A stretch of DNA of 64,000 bases from Bacteroides sp. (lineage in GTDB: Bacteria > Bacteroidota > Bacteroidia > Bacteroidales > Bacteroidaceae). A program made the position numbers and the translations under genes. Below are positions 8,711 through 17,215 of this stretch, one piece after another; the stretch's first letter is position 1, and each line of letters starts with the position of its first letter. The notes beneath the pieces are model-generated. The model was given only the letters and a program-made list of their open reading frames with translations, did not search any database and was not told the origin of the DNA. The stretch is taken from assembly GCA_030151635.1 (NCBI GenBank), contig JASLDF010000088.1, positions 31,478 to 95,477 of the forward strand. Direction: 5' to 3'.

Positions 8711-10864
8711 TTAATCTTGTACCAATGCAAAGTCAAGTTGTTTCTTGTCTAGATTAGCACGGGTTACTTTAATAAGCACTGGGTCACCAAGTGCATATAT
8801 TTTATGAGTTCTACGACCAATTACACGGTAGTTCTTTTCATCGAATTCGTAATAGTCATCATCCAGCTCACGCATTGGAATCATTCCTTCACATTTGTTT
8901 TCATTGATTTCTACGTAAATACCCCATTCAGTGACACCAGAAATAACACCTTCAAATTCGTGTCCAATTTTATCGGCCATGAATTCAACTTGTTTGTATT
9001 TGATTGAGGCACGTTCTGCATTTGAAGCAACAAGCTCCATTGAAGAACAATGTTCGCAAATACCTTCATATTTATCTTGCGATACACTATTGCCACCATC
9101 TAGGTAACTTGTAATTAGTCGATGAACCATCATGTCTGGGTAACGACGAATAGGCGATGTGAAGTGTGTGTAATAGTCGAACGCAAGGCCATAGTGACCA
9201 ACATTGAATACAGAGTATCTAGCTTTTTGCATTGAGCGAATTGAAACAGTTTCAATTAAATTAGCCTCTTTTTTGCCGTGTACGTCTGTCAATAATTGAT
9301 TTAACGACTTCGCTACACTTTTGCTTGAGCCTGAGGTTTTAATTTTGTAACCAAATCGAGCAACAAATTGAGCCAATTGATCAAGTTTATCACTGTCAGG
9401 AAGGTCATGAATACGATATGGAAGAGTCTTTGCAGTTCTACCTTTATCCACCTTACCAACTTTTTCAGCAACCGTACGGTTAGCCAACAACATGAATTCT
9501 TCGATTAGTTTGTTTGCTTCTTTCGATTCTTTGAAGAATACACTAATAGGTTTACCTGTTTTGTCAATTTCAAATTTAACTTCTACACGATCAAAGTCTA
9601 GTGCTCCGTTGTCAAAGCGTTGTGCACGAAGTAATTGTGCTAGTTTGTTGAGCATTAATACTTCGTCTTTGTATTCACCCTCTTTTCCCTCAATCATTTC
9701 TTGAGCTTCTTCGTAGGTAAATCTTCTATCCGAATTAATAACGGTATGTCTTATTCTAGAGTTCTTAACTTCCCCAGCTTCAGTCATTTCAAAAATAGCA
9801 GAGAAAGCTAGCTTCTCTTCGTTTGGACGAAGAGAACAAATGAAGTTACATAATCTTTCTGGAAGCATTGGAATGGTTCTATCAACTAGATAAACAGATG
9901 TTGCTCTGCTTTGTGCTTCTTGGTCAATAATATCGCCTTCTTTTACATAGTGGGTAACATCGGCAATGTGCACACCAACTTCCCAGTTTCCATTAGGAAG
10001 CTGTTGAATTGATAATGCGTCATCAAAATCTTTTGCATCGCGAGGGTCAATCGTAAAAGTAGTAACTTTTCTAAAGTCCTCTCTCTCTTTTATATCGGCT
10101 TCCGTAATTTCAGCAGGAATAAGTTCTGCAGCTTGTTCAACTTCCTCTGGATATACGTACGGCAATCCAAATTCAGCAAGAATTGCGTGCATCTCTGCAT
10201 TATTATCTCCAGCTTTACCCAATACATCAATTACCTCACCGATTGGGTTTTTCGCTTTATCAGGCCATTCATTTATTTGTACAATAGCTTTATCGCCATT
10301 CTTACCCCCTTTGAGTTTATCTTGTGGAATAAAAATGTCGTTGGCTAGGGTTTTAGATTCAGTAACAAGGAATGCATAATTTGCAGAAATTTGTAAAACT
10401 CCTACAACTGTATTCTGAGATCTTTCTAAAACCTCAATCACTTCTCCTTCTGCTTCACGATTCTTTCGTTTTGCATAGAATGCAATGCGAACTTTGTCGT
10501 TGTTCATGGCATGGGCCGAGTTTCTTTCGGCAATTAGAACAGGTTCGCCACCATCTTCGGGGACGAATGAGTTCTTGCCATTGCTTTTACGGCGGAAGAT
10601 TCCCACCATTTCTGTACCTCTTTGATTAAGGCCGTACTTCATGGTACCAAATTCCGCTAAATAGCCATCTTCAACCATGTCTTCAAGAATGTCTTTACAT
10701 AACATTTTTGCAGGATGTGTTGTCAGTCTAAGTTCGGAACATATATTTTTAAAGGTGATTTTCTCTTTCGTTTTACGATCAAAGAGACTTTCCAAAAGGT
10801 TTGAGAGTTCCTTTTTGGTCATCCTTTTCTTTTGCTTGGTTCTTATTTTTACTTTTTTAGCCAT
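8711..10864 (-). CDS. rnr: Ribonuclease R (3'-5' exoribonuclease)
   Basis: RNase R degrades structured RNA processively from the 3' end. The 717-residue protein has a basic N-terminus with a winged-helix-like region (about 15-80), OB/cold-shock domains (about 85-230), a catalytic RNB domain and a C-terminal S1 domain (EFEGVISGVTEWGIYVEI). The metal-binding signature DPRDAKDFDDALS gives Asp at 273, 279, 281 and 282. A -7-like TATATTTG lies on the minus strand at 10915-10922, and just upstream of it is a perfect 9-bp inverted repeat. The flavin split-barrel gene follows and is probably co-transcribed. Confidence 0.96.
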   Translation of the reverse strand: MAKKVKIRTKQKKRMTKKELSNLLESLFDRKTKEKITFKNICSELRLTTHPAKMLCKDILEDMVEDGYLAEFGTMKYGLNQRGTEMVGIFRRKSNGKNSFVPEDGGEPVLIAERNSAHAMNNDKVRIAFYAKRKNREAEGEVIEVLERSQNTVVGVLQISANYAFLVTESKTLANDIFIPQDKLKGGKNGDKAIVQINEWPDKAKNPIGEVIDVLGKAGDNNAEMHAILAEFGLPYVYPEEVEQAAELIPAEITEADIKEREDFRKVTTFTIDPRDAKDFDDALSIQQLPNGNWEVGVHIADVTHYVKEGDIIDQEAQSRATSVYLVDRTIPMLPERLCNFICSLRPNEEKLAFSAIFEMTEAGEVKNSRIRHTVINSDRRFTYEEAQEMIEGKEGEYKDEVLMLNKLAQLLRAQRFDNGALDFDRVEVKFEIDKTGKPISVFFKESKEANKLIEEFMLLANRTVAEKVGKVDKGRTAKTLPYRIHDLPDSDKLDQLAQFVARFGYKIKTSGSSKSVAKSLNQLLTDVHGKKEANLIETVSIRSMQKARYSVFNVGHYGLAFDYYTHFTSPIRRYPDMMVHRLITSYLDGGNSVSQDKYEGICEHCSSMELVASNAERASIKYKQVEFMADKIGHEFEGVISGVTEWGIYVEINENKCEGMIPMRELDDDYYEFDEKNYRVIGRRTHKIYALGDPVLIKVTRANLDKKQLDFALVQD

Positions 10865-10914
10865 AAGTGATTCTGTTTAATAAATGAGGCATTTATTTAA
10901 TATAACAAAATAAG

Positions 10915-10922
10915 CAAATATA
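10915..10922 (-). promoter_or_regulatory. Promoter -7 element for rnr
   Basis: TATATTTG on the minus strand fits TAnnTTTG and lies about 51 bp before the rnr start. No clear upstream TTTG box is visible. Confidence 0.45.
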
Positions 10923-10926
10923 ATCC

Positions 10927-10964
10927 TTATTCTACCATAGATATTTTCTTTTAAAGTAGAATAA
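10927..10964. repeat. 9-bp inverted repeat upstream of rnr promoter
   Basis: TTATTCTAC (10927-10935) and GTAGAATAA (10956-10964) are perfect inverted copies separated by 20 nt. They occupy the position of the upstream promoter half of rnr and could be an operator or an RNA hairpin. Confidence 0.5.
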
Positions 10965-11082
10965 ATTGAGTAGCTAGTATTTTAATCTTATTTTTACATT
11001 TTCAACTTGTTCTGAAAATTCTTGGTTGTTCTCTCTCTCATAGAGTGATTGGCAAAGACAGGGCATGAAATACTTGATTATT

Positions 11083-11979
11083 ATGAGTGGAAACGCACGT
11101 GAAAAAAAAATATTTAAGGTTACACTTCAAGGGAGTTTGGTAAATCTTTTACTGATGCTTTTTAAGTTCTTTGCGGGAATTTTTGGGCATAGTTCTGCAA
11201 TGATTGCCGATGCAATTCATTCGCTTTCCGATTTTGTTACCGATTTTATAGTTTTAGCCTTTGTGAAGGTCTCAAGTAAACCTCGTGATGAAAATCACGA
11301 TTACGGACATGGGAAGTATGAAACCTTGGCTTCTGTAATTATTGGGTTGTTTCTATTGGCTGTTGGAATTGGAATCTTATGGAGTGGGGCTCATTCAATT
11401 TATGAGGTCGTTCAGCATGGAGTTGTACTTCCAGCCCCAAGTGTTTTGGCATTAATAGCCGCTGTAGTTTCAATAGTATCTAAAGAAATTCTATTTCGGT
11501 ATACTTATCGTGTAGGTAAAGAATTAGATTCGCAAGTAATGAAGTCTAATGCTTGGCATCATCGAAGTGACGCACTCTCTTCGGTAGGTACAGCTATTGG
11601 AGTGGGTGGAGCTGTTATTTTAGGTTCAACTTGGAGTATCTTAGATCCAATTGCAGCTGTTCTAGTAAGTGTTCTTATAATAAAAGAAGCTTTAGGAATG
11701 CTTAAGATTGGAATTGATGAGTTGTTAGAACGTTCACTTCCAAGTGATGTAGAATCTGAAATTATTCTAATTGCTAAATCTATTGATGGTGTGATTGCGA
11801 TTTCTGATTTGAAAACGAGGAGAATTGGAAATTATTATGCCATTGACTTTAGGTTAAAGTTAGATGGAAAACTACAACTTGTAGAAGCTACAAGTATATC
11901 TTTACAAATTGAACGCAAGTTGCGTCGCAAATATGGTGTTCAAACACAAATTGGAATTTTTTTAGAAGCGGTGTCATGA
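11083..11979 (+). CDS. Cation diffusion facilitator (CDF) family transporter
   Basis: CDF proteins export divalent cations such as Zn2+, Fe2+, Mn2+ or Co2+ from the cytosol using the proton gradient. From the ATG at 11083 the protein is 298 residues, beginning MSGNAREKKIFKVTL; family members usually begin near this point, so I prefer it over the ATG six codons upstream at 11065. There are about six membrane spans with the metal-site segments DAIHSLSDFVTDF in TM2 and HHRSDALSS in TM5, followed by a cytoplasmic ferredoxin-like domain. The next gene overlaps its stop by 4 bp (ATGA). Metal specificity cannot be read from the sequence. Confidence 0.93.
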   Translation: MSGNAREKKIFKVTLQGSLVNLLLMLFKFFAGIFGHSSAMIADAIHSLSDFVTDFIVLAFVKVSSKPRDENHDYGHGKYETLASVIIGLFLLAVGIGILWSGAHSIYEVVQHGVVLPAPSVLALIAAVVSIVSKEILFRYTYRVGKELDSQVMKSNAWHHRSDALSSVGTAIGVGGAVILGSTWSILDPIAAVLVSVLIIKEALGMLKIGIDELLERSLPSDVESEIILIAKSIDGVIAISDLKTRRIGNYYAIDFRLKLDGKLQLVEATSISLQIERKLRRKYGVQTQIGIFLEAVS

Positions 11980-12986
11980 ATAAAAAAATATTGATTACAG
12001 GAGCTAGCGGTTTTATAGGTAGCTTTATAACAGAATTGGCTGTAGATAGGGGATTCGATACGTATGCGGGAGTGAGAAAATCTAGCAGTAAGAAGTATTT
12101 ATCTAAACCTGGAATTCAGTTCTTTGAATTAGATTTTTCTGATGAAGTAAGTTTTCGAAGTCAGCTTTCTAATTTTAAATCGAGTCATGGTACGTTCGAT
12201 TATATCGTTCATTGCGCAGGTGTTACAAAATGCGTTAATAAGTCCGATTTTATAGATGTAAATTTCCTCCAAACCAAACTTTTTGTGGATACTTTACTTG
12301 ATTTAGATATGATTCCTACTCAATTTCTATACATCAGTACTTTGAGTGTATTTGGACCGATTCATGAAGATACCTATCAACCAATTTCTGAATTAGATGA
12401 CCGTCAGCCGAATACGGCCTATGGAATGAGTAAGCTTAAATCTGAACAATATCTAGAAAGCAAAATTGATTTTCCTTACGTTATATTTCGACCTACAGGT
12501 GTTTATGGACCTCGTGAAGCCGATTACTTCTTAATGTTTAAATCGATTAAAGGTTCGGTAGATTTTTCTGTTGGGTATAGAAAACAGGATTTGACCTTTG
12601 TTTATGTTAAAGATTTAGCCGAGGCTATATTCTTAGCCATAGATAAAAATGTAAAACAACGAGCTTATTTTTTAACTGATGGTGAAGTATATAGTAGTCG
12701 TACTTTTTCTGATTTAATACAAAGAGAACTTGGTAAAAAGTTTGTTCTTCATATAAAAAGTCCGCTGTTTGTTTTAAAAGTAATATCTTTGCTCGCTGAA
12801 TTTTTTGCTTCTATATCTAAGAAAAGTAGCACTTTAAATTCTGATAAATATAAAATAATGAAGCAGCGTAATTGGCAGTGTGACATTACCCCTACCATTG
12901 AAGAACTAGGATATAAGCCTAAATATAAATTGGAAGCGGGGGTAAAAGAGGCTGCACGCTGGTATAAAAGCGAAAAATGGATTTAG
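11976..12986 (+). CDS. NAD(P)-dependent epimerase/dehydratase (extended SDR)
   Basis: This 336-residue extended short-chain dehydrogenase/reductase has a Rossmann nucleotide-binding motif GASGFIGS (residues 9-16), the active-site S/T-containing strand LYISTLSVFG (118-127) and the catalytic pair Y149 and K153 in YGMSK. Such enzymes act on nucleotide sugars or on steroid/flavonol-like substrates. The C-terminal half diverges from the well-known UDP-sugar epimerases, so the substrate is unknown. Its start overlaps the CDF stop by 4 bp and its end overlaps the PAP2 gene by 10 bp, so the three genes are translationally coupled, suggesting a role in envelope lipid or glycolipid metabolism. Confidence 0.9.
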   Translation: MNKKILITGASGFIGSFITELAVDRGFDTYAGVRKSSSKKYLSKPGIQFFELDFSDEVSFRSQLSNFKSSHGTFDYIVHCAGVTKCVNKSDFIDVNFLQTKLFVDTLLDLDMIPTQFLYISTLSVFGPIHEDTYQPISELDDRQPNTAYGMSKLKSEQYLESKIDFPYVIFRPTGVYGPREADYFLMFKSIKGSVDFSVGYRKQDLTFVYVKDLAEAIFLAIDKNVKQRAYFLTDGEVYSSRTFSDLIQRELGKKFVLHIKSPLFVLKVISLLAEFFASISKKSSTLNSDKYKIMKQRNWQCDITPTIEELGYKPKYKLEAGVKEAARWYKSEKWI

Positions 12987-13942
12987 ACTTGGTCAAAAAA
13001 ACACCTTTGAAAGAAGGATTCTTAGCCGTTGAGAAAATATCTTTCCTCTATACTTTATTGACATCTATTTTGATTCTCTCCCTTTACGGAGATATGGATC
13101 ACCCTTTAGAAATGTTGCTGGGGCGATTATTGATTGTTGCTATCACTTTACTATTGGTATTTATTAGTCGAAAATATCCATCTAAGTTGTTGGTTTTTCT
13201 GCGTATTGCCTTTCAGATGGGTTTGTTGTCCTATTGGTATCCAGATACCTACGAATTTAATCGTTTGTTTGTTAACTTAGACCACCTCTTTGCCTCTTTC
13301 GAGCAATCGATTTTTGGCTTTCAGCCTGCTATTCTTTTTAGTGAAACATATCCTATGGCTTGGTTGAGTGAAGCTCTTCATCTAGGATATTTTAGTTATT
13401 ACCCTATGATTGCGGTTGTAACAATCGCTTATTTCTTTGTGCGATTCAAAGAGTTTGATCGTGTTGCTTTCATTATTGTAGGTTCTTTTTTCTTGTATTA
13501 CTTTTTATATATCTTCATACCTGTTGCTGGACCTCAATTCTACTTTCCTGCAATAGGTTGGGAGAGTGCTATGGACGGTGTTTTCCCTGCTTTAGGACAT
13601 CACTTTTACGAATTGCCAGAGTTGCTTGCTGGTCCTGGATATGAAGATGGGCTGTTTTACAATTTAGTGAAGTCTTCTCAAGAGGCTGGTGAACGGCCTA
13701 CTGCTGCATTTCCTAGTTCTCATGTAGGTATATCTACTATTTTATTATTCTTATCCTATCGATTGAATAAAAAGTTAATGTTAGGTCTTTTACCCTTCTA
13801 TATTTTGCTTTGTGGAGCTACGGTTTATATTCAAGCTCATTACGTTATTGATGTATTTGGAGGTTTGTTATCTGCTCTTATTATCTATCTAATTGTAGTT
13901 TGGGCCTACCATAAGTTTTTTTCCAAATCTAATTTATTGTAA
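12977..13942 (+). CDS. PAP2-superfamily membrane phosphatase/phosphotransferase
   Basis: This 321-residue polytopic protein carries the core PAP2 signature: R240-P241, then PSSH (246-249) and the final HYVID (288-292), giving the catalytic His249, His288 and Asp292. The long N-terminal membrane region and spacing resemble the PAP2_3 (Aur1/inositol-phosphotransferase-like) subgroup more than small PAP2 phosphatases. Likely substrates are lipid phosphates, undecaprenyl-pyrophosphate or, by analogy with the subgroup, a sphingolipid headgroup exchange. It overlaps the epimerase gene by 10 bp. The family call is firm, the reaction is not. Confidence 0.88.
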   Translation: MDLDLVKKTPLKEGFLAVEKISFLYTLLTSILILSLYGDMDHPLEMLLGRLLIVAITLLLVFISRKYPSKLLVFLRIAFQMGLLSYWYPDTYEFNRLFVNLDHLFASFEQSIFGFQPAILFSETYPMAWLSEALHLGYFSYYPMIAVVTIAYFFVRFKEFDRVAFIIVGSFFLYYFLYIFIPVAGPQFYFPAIGWESAMDGVFPALGHHFYELPELLAGPGYEDGLFYNLVKSSQEAGERPTAAFPSSHVGISTILLFLSYRLNKKLMLGLLPFYILLCGATVYIQAHYVIDVFGGLLSALIIYLIVVWAYHKFFSKSNLL

Positions 13943-14008
13943 AATTTAGATTTTTCTATAGCCATATTTACAGGTTTGTATTAGTGGCTTGTGGAGTTGA
14001 ATCTCTTT

Positions 14009-14057
14009 CTTACAAAGGAAGGTGTGTCCTCTTTCAAAGAGAACAGAGTTCTCTTAG
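14009..14057. repeat. Dispersed structured intergenic repeat, copy A
   Basis: This 49-bp segment aligns without gaps to 40982-41030 at 35 of 49 positions, including the shared core TGTGTCyTCTTTCAAAGA. Locally it can fold: an outer GGAGTTG/CAACTCC helix (13993-13999 with 14063-14069) is contiguous on its 3' side with TCTTAC/GTAAGA (14008-14013 with 14057-14062), and an 8-bp hairpin with an AGA loop lies inside (14037-14055). It lies between the PAP2 gene and a terminator and overlaps no gene. Confidence 0.6.
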
Positions 14058-14112
14058 TAAGACAACTCCCTCTTCATAGGGCATAGGCTTTGATCCTATA
14101 TTTGTGCAATAA

Positions 14113-14146
14113 AAAAAGAGTTATTCCGAGAGGAATAACTCTTTTT
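14113..14146. terminator. Bidirectional intrinsic terminator
   Basis: A 15-bp perfect stem (14113-14127 with 14132-14146) closed by a GAGA loop is flanked by A and T tracts. It separates the convergent PAP2 and typA genes. Confidence 0.93.
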
Positions 14147-14168
14147 AAATATGGTATAAACTAACGAA

Positions 14169-15968
14169 TTAGTTTTTGTTTAATCTCTTTCTAGCATTTT
14201 CATCAAGAACAACTTTACGCATTCTCATGTGGTTAGGAGTAACTTCCACGAACTCATCTTCCTTGATGTATTCCAAAGCTTCTTCAAGAGAAAATTGGAT
14301 TGGAGGAGTAAGAGCAGCTTTGTCATCAGAACCTGAAGCACGCATATTTGTTAGTTTTTTAGATTTAGTTACATTGATAACCAAGTCTTTTTCATGGATA
14401 TGCTCACCAACAACTTGACCAGCATATACATCGTCTTGAGGGAAGATAAAGAACTTACCTCTATCTTGTAGTTTATCAATTGCATAAGCAAAAGCAGTAC
14501 CCGCTTCCATTGCAATCATTGAACCATTATTTCTACGTTCAATTGTTCCTTTGTATGGTTGGTATTCTTGGAATCTGTGTGCCATGATAGCTTCACCAGC
14601 AGACGCTGTAAGTACGTTAGTACGAAGACCAATGATACCTCTTGAAGGAATGTTGAATTGTAAGTTGATACGGTCGCCTGTATTCTCCATAAAGGTCATT
14701 TCACCTTTACGACGAGTAACAAGGTCGATCATTTTACTTGCATAAACTTCAGGAACGTTGATTGTTAGTTCTTCAATAGGTTCGTTTTTATGACCATCAA
14801 TTTCTTTGAAAATAACTTGTGGTTGACCTACTTGAAGCTCGTAACCTTCACGACGCATTGTTTCAATAAGAACAGAAAGGTGAAGTACACCACGTCCAGA
14901 AACAATCCATTTGCCATCTTCGTCACTTCTAGCAACACGAAGAGCAAGGTTTTTGTCTAATTCTTTGTCTAATCTCTCTTGGATGTGTCTAGATGTAACA
15001 AATTTACCATCTTGACCAAAGAAAGGAGAATCGTTAATTGAGAATAACATACTCATTGTAGGTTCGTCAATTGTGATTCTTGGTAGTGGTTCTGGGTTTT
15101 CTGCATCACATACAGAGTCACCAATATCAAAACCATCAATACCTACAATCGCACAAATATCTCCAGAAGATACTTCTGTTGTTTTGATACGACCAAGTCC
15201 TTCGAAAACATGAAGCTCCTTAATCTTAGATTTAACTATAGAACCATCACGTTTAGCAAGTGTAATAGGCATACCTTCTTTTAAAGTACCTCTGTGTACA
15301 CGTCCTATTGCAATACGGCCAGTGTATGCTGAGTAGTCTAAAGACGTAATCAACATTTGAGGAGTACCTTCAAGAATTTCTGGAGCAGGAATATTGCTAA
15401 CAATAGAGTCTAGAAGAGGGAAGATACTGTCGGTTTGTTTTTTCCAATCTGTGCTCATCCAATTGTTTTTCGCAGAACCATATAGAACTGGGAAATTTAA
15501 TTGTTCTTCTGTAGCATCTAGGTTGAACATTAAGTCGAATACCATTTCGTAAACTTCGTCAGGACGACAGTTTTGTTTGTCTACCTTATTAACGACAACG
15601 ATTGGTTTTAGCCCAATTTGAAGTGCTTTTTGAAGCACAAATCTAGTTTGAGGCATTGGACCTTCGAACGCATCTACAAGAAGGATACATCCGTCTGCCA
15701 TATTTAGAACACGTTCCACTTCTCCACCGAAGTCACTGTGCCCAGGAGTATCAATAATATTGATTTTTGTACCTTTGTAATTGATTGATACGTTTTTCGA
15801 AAGGATAGTAATACCTCTTTCTCTTTCAATGTCATTGTTATCCAAAATTAACTCACCACCATCTTGGTTGTCTCTAAACAATTGACCAGCAGAAAGCATA
15901 CGGTCTACAAGGGTGGTTTTACCATGATCGACATGGGCAATGATTGCAATATTTCTAATGTTTTGCAT
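14169..15968 (-). CDS. typA: Ribosome-associated GTPase TypA/BipA
   Basis: BipA is an EF-G-like translational GTPase involved in 50S assembly and stress adaptation. From the ATG at 15966-15968 the protein is 599 residues, starting [19 protein letters not shown], exactly where the family starts; it holds the G1 motif [17 protein letters not shown] (G3) and NKVD (G4), then EF-G-like domains and the BipA-specific C-terminal domain. An alternative ATG eight codons upstream (15992) is unlikely because a -7 element TAACTTTG on the minus strand at 15990-15997 covers it; transcription would begin downstream of it. Confidence 0.96.
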   Translation of the reverse strand: MQNIRNIAIIAHVDHGKTTLVDRMLSAGQLFRDNQDGGELILDNNDIERERGITILSKNVSINYKGTKINIIDTPGHSDFGGEVERVLNMADGCILLVDAFEGPMPQTRFVLQKALQIGLKPIVVVNKVDKQNCRPDEVYEMVFDLMFNLDATEEQLNFPVLYGSAKNNWMSTDWKKQTDSIFPLLDSIVSNIPAPEILEGTPQMLITSLDYSAYTGRIAIGRVHRGTLKEGMPITLAKRDGSIVKSKIKELHVFEGLGRIKTTEVSSGDICAIVGIDGFDIGDSVCDAENPEPLPRITIDEPTMSMLFSINDSPFFGQDGKFVTSRHIQERLDKELDKNLALRVARSDEDGKWIVSGRGVLHLSVLIETMRREGYELQVGQPQVIFKEIDGHKNEPIEELTINVPEVYASKMIDLVTRRKGEMTFMENTGDRINLQFNIPSRGIIGLRTNVLTASAGEAIMAHRFQEYQPYKGTIERRNNGSMIAMEAGTAFAYAIDKLQDRGKFFIFPQDDVYAGQVVGEHIHEKDLVINVTKSKKLTNMRASGSDDKAALTPPIQFSLEEALEYIKEDEFVEVTPNHMRMRKVVLDENARKRLNKN

Positions 15969-15989
15969 ATAATACCTATTATTTGAGGG

Positions 15990-15997
15990 CAAAGTTA
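15990..15997 (-). promoter_or_regulatory. Promoter -7 element for typA
   Basis: TAACTTTG on the minus strand fits TAnnTTTG and predicts a leader of roughly 15 nt before the typA ATG at 15968. Confidence 0.55.
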
Positions 15998-16071
15998 CTA
16001 AATTTCGATTAGATAATGATAAAAGATTGAATATTTCTGATAATCATTATGGTATATTAAAATAGAATCTA

Positions 16072-16079
16072 TATCTTTG
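16072..16079 (+). promoter_or_regulatory. Promoter -7 element for rpsO
   Basis: TATCTTTG, an exact TAnnTTTG match, lies 37 bp before the rpsO start. I see no TTG at 19-22 nt upstream. Confidence 0.65.
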
Positions 16080-16116
16080 CACCCTTGAATAATAATTTAT
16101 AAAAAGCTAAAAAATT

Positions 16117-16386
16117 ATGTATTTAGACGTAGCTAAAAAGCAAGAAATCTTTGCGAAGTACGGAAAGTCTAACTCTGATACTGGCTCAGCTGAGGCCCAG
16201 ATAGCATTGTTCTCATACCGTATTTCTCACCTAACTGAGCACATGAAGCTCAACAGAAAAGATTATAGTACAGAGAGAGCTTTAACAGGATTAGTAGGTA
16301 AACGTCGTGGTTTACTTAATTACCTTAAAGACAACGATATCGAAAGATACCGTGAAATCATTAAAGCTCTTGGACTTAGAAGATAA
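16117..16386 (+). CDS. rpsO: 30S ribosomal protein S15
   Basis: S15 binds the central domain of 16S rRNA early in 30S assembly. The 89-residue protein matches the family length and its typical segments: KYGKSNSDTGSAEAQIALFSYRI near the N-terminus (the conserved D-T-G-S-x-E-x-Q-I core), LTEHMKLNRKDYS, and the C-terminal GLVGKRRGLLNYL. It is a single-gene unit with its own -7 element (16072-16079) and an intrinsic terminator at 16419-16448. Confidence 0.98.
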   Translation: MYLDVAKKQEIFAKYGKSNSDTGSAEAQIALFSYRISHLTEHMKLNRKDYSTERALTGLVGKRRGLLNYLKDNDIERYREIIKALGLRR

Positions 16387-16418
16387 TATTTCATATTATC
16401 GTTTAGGCGAAGAATTTG

Positions 16419-16448
16419 AAAAGCTCCTTTTTAATAAAGGAGCTTTTT
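16419..16448 (+). terminator. Intrinsic terminator after rpsO
   Basis: A 12-bp stem (16419-16430 with 16436-16447), a 5-nt loop and a T run follow the rpsO stop codon by 32 bp. Confidence 0.92.
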
Positions 16449-16467
16449 CTATTTGTATAGGTTAAAG

Positions 16468-16498
16468 TTGGCTTAGAATAAAGAATTGTCTATTTTTG
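16468..16498 (+). promoter_or_regulatory. Promoter of the lipooligosaccharide-core operon
   Basis: TTG (16468-16470), a 20-nt spacer, and TATTTTTG (16491-16498) together fit the Bacteroidetes promoter pattern well. The first gene starts about 100 bp downstream, leaving an unusually long leader for this window. Confidence 0.75.
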
Positions 16499-16597
16499 CC
16501 AAACTAATCCTGATATTACTATCGAAGAAATTGAATGTAATTGCGTGGATAGTGATGTATTAACTTTATATTTAATCACTAAATCAAAAATTGAATT

Positions 16598-17203
16598 ATG
16601 AAATTTACTAATCTTTGTAATGAGATCTTTTTAAAAGCAACTACAGATTATCACATAACAGATAGCGTTGACGCAAGCATAAATAACACTTATGAACTGA
16701 AAACCATTGAGTATTATTTATATTTGAAGAATTGGATAGATGCTGTACAATGGCATTTTGAAGATATTATTCGTGATCCGAATATTGATCCAGTTGAAGC
16801 TTTGAAGCTGAAAAGAAGAATTGATAAGTCTAACCAAGATCGTACAGACCTAGTTGAACTTATTGATAGCTATTTTTTGGATAAATATAAATCTGTTAAA
16901 AAGGTAGCAGAGGCTACAATTAATACAGAAAGTCCTGCATGGGCTATTGATAGATTGTCAATCCTTACATTGAAAATCTACCACATGCAAGAAGAAGTTA
17001 ATAGAACTGATGTTTCAAAAGAACACCACGATCAGTGTCAAACTAAACTAAACGTTTTGCTAGAACAACGAACAGATCTTTGCACAGCAATTGATCAGCT
17101 TATTGAAGATATCGAAGCTGGAAAAAAATACATGAAAGTTTACAAACAAATGAAAATGTATAATGACCCTGCTTTGAATCCTGTTCTTTACGCAAAGAAA
17201 TAA
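16598..17203 (+). CDS. DUF4254 family protein
   Basis: This 201-residue soluble, mostly helical protein has no signal peptide and a mixed charge pattern; it resembles the DUF4254 family, which is found in Bacteroidetes next to lipopolysaccharide-core glycosyltransferases. No catalytic motif is obvious. It is the first gene of a seven-gene co-directional block and is separated by 12 bp from the GT9 gene. The context suggests a role in core oligosaccharide assembly or its regulation, but the function is unknown. Confidence 0.8.
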   Translation: MKFTNLCNEIFLKATTDYHITDSVDASINNTYELKTIEYYLYLKNWIDAVQWHFEDIIRDPNIDPVEALKLKRRIDKSNQDRTDLVELIDSYFLDKYKSVKKVAEATINTESPAWAIDRLSILTLKIYHMQEEVNRTDVSKEHHDQCQTKLNVLLEQRTDLCTAIDQLIEDIEAGKKYMKVYKQMKMYNDPALNPVLYAKK

Positions 17204-17215
17204 TCAAACTAACAT

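Noticed and set aside
15969..15992. Upstream ATG for typA
   Set aside because: A -7 promoter element covers this ATG, and the family starts at MQNIRN (15968).
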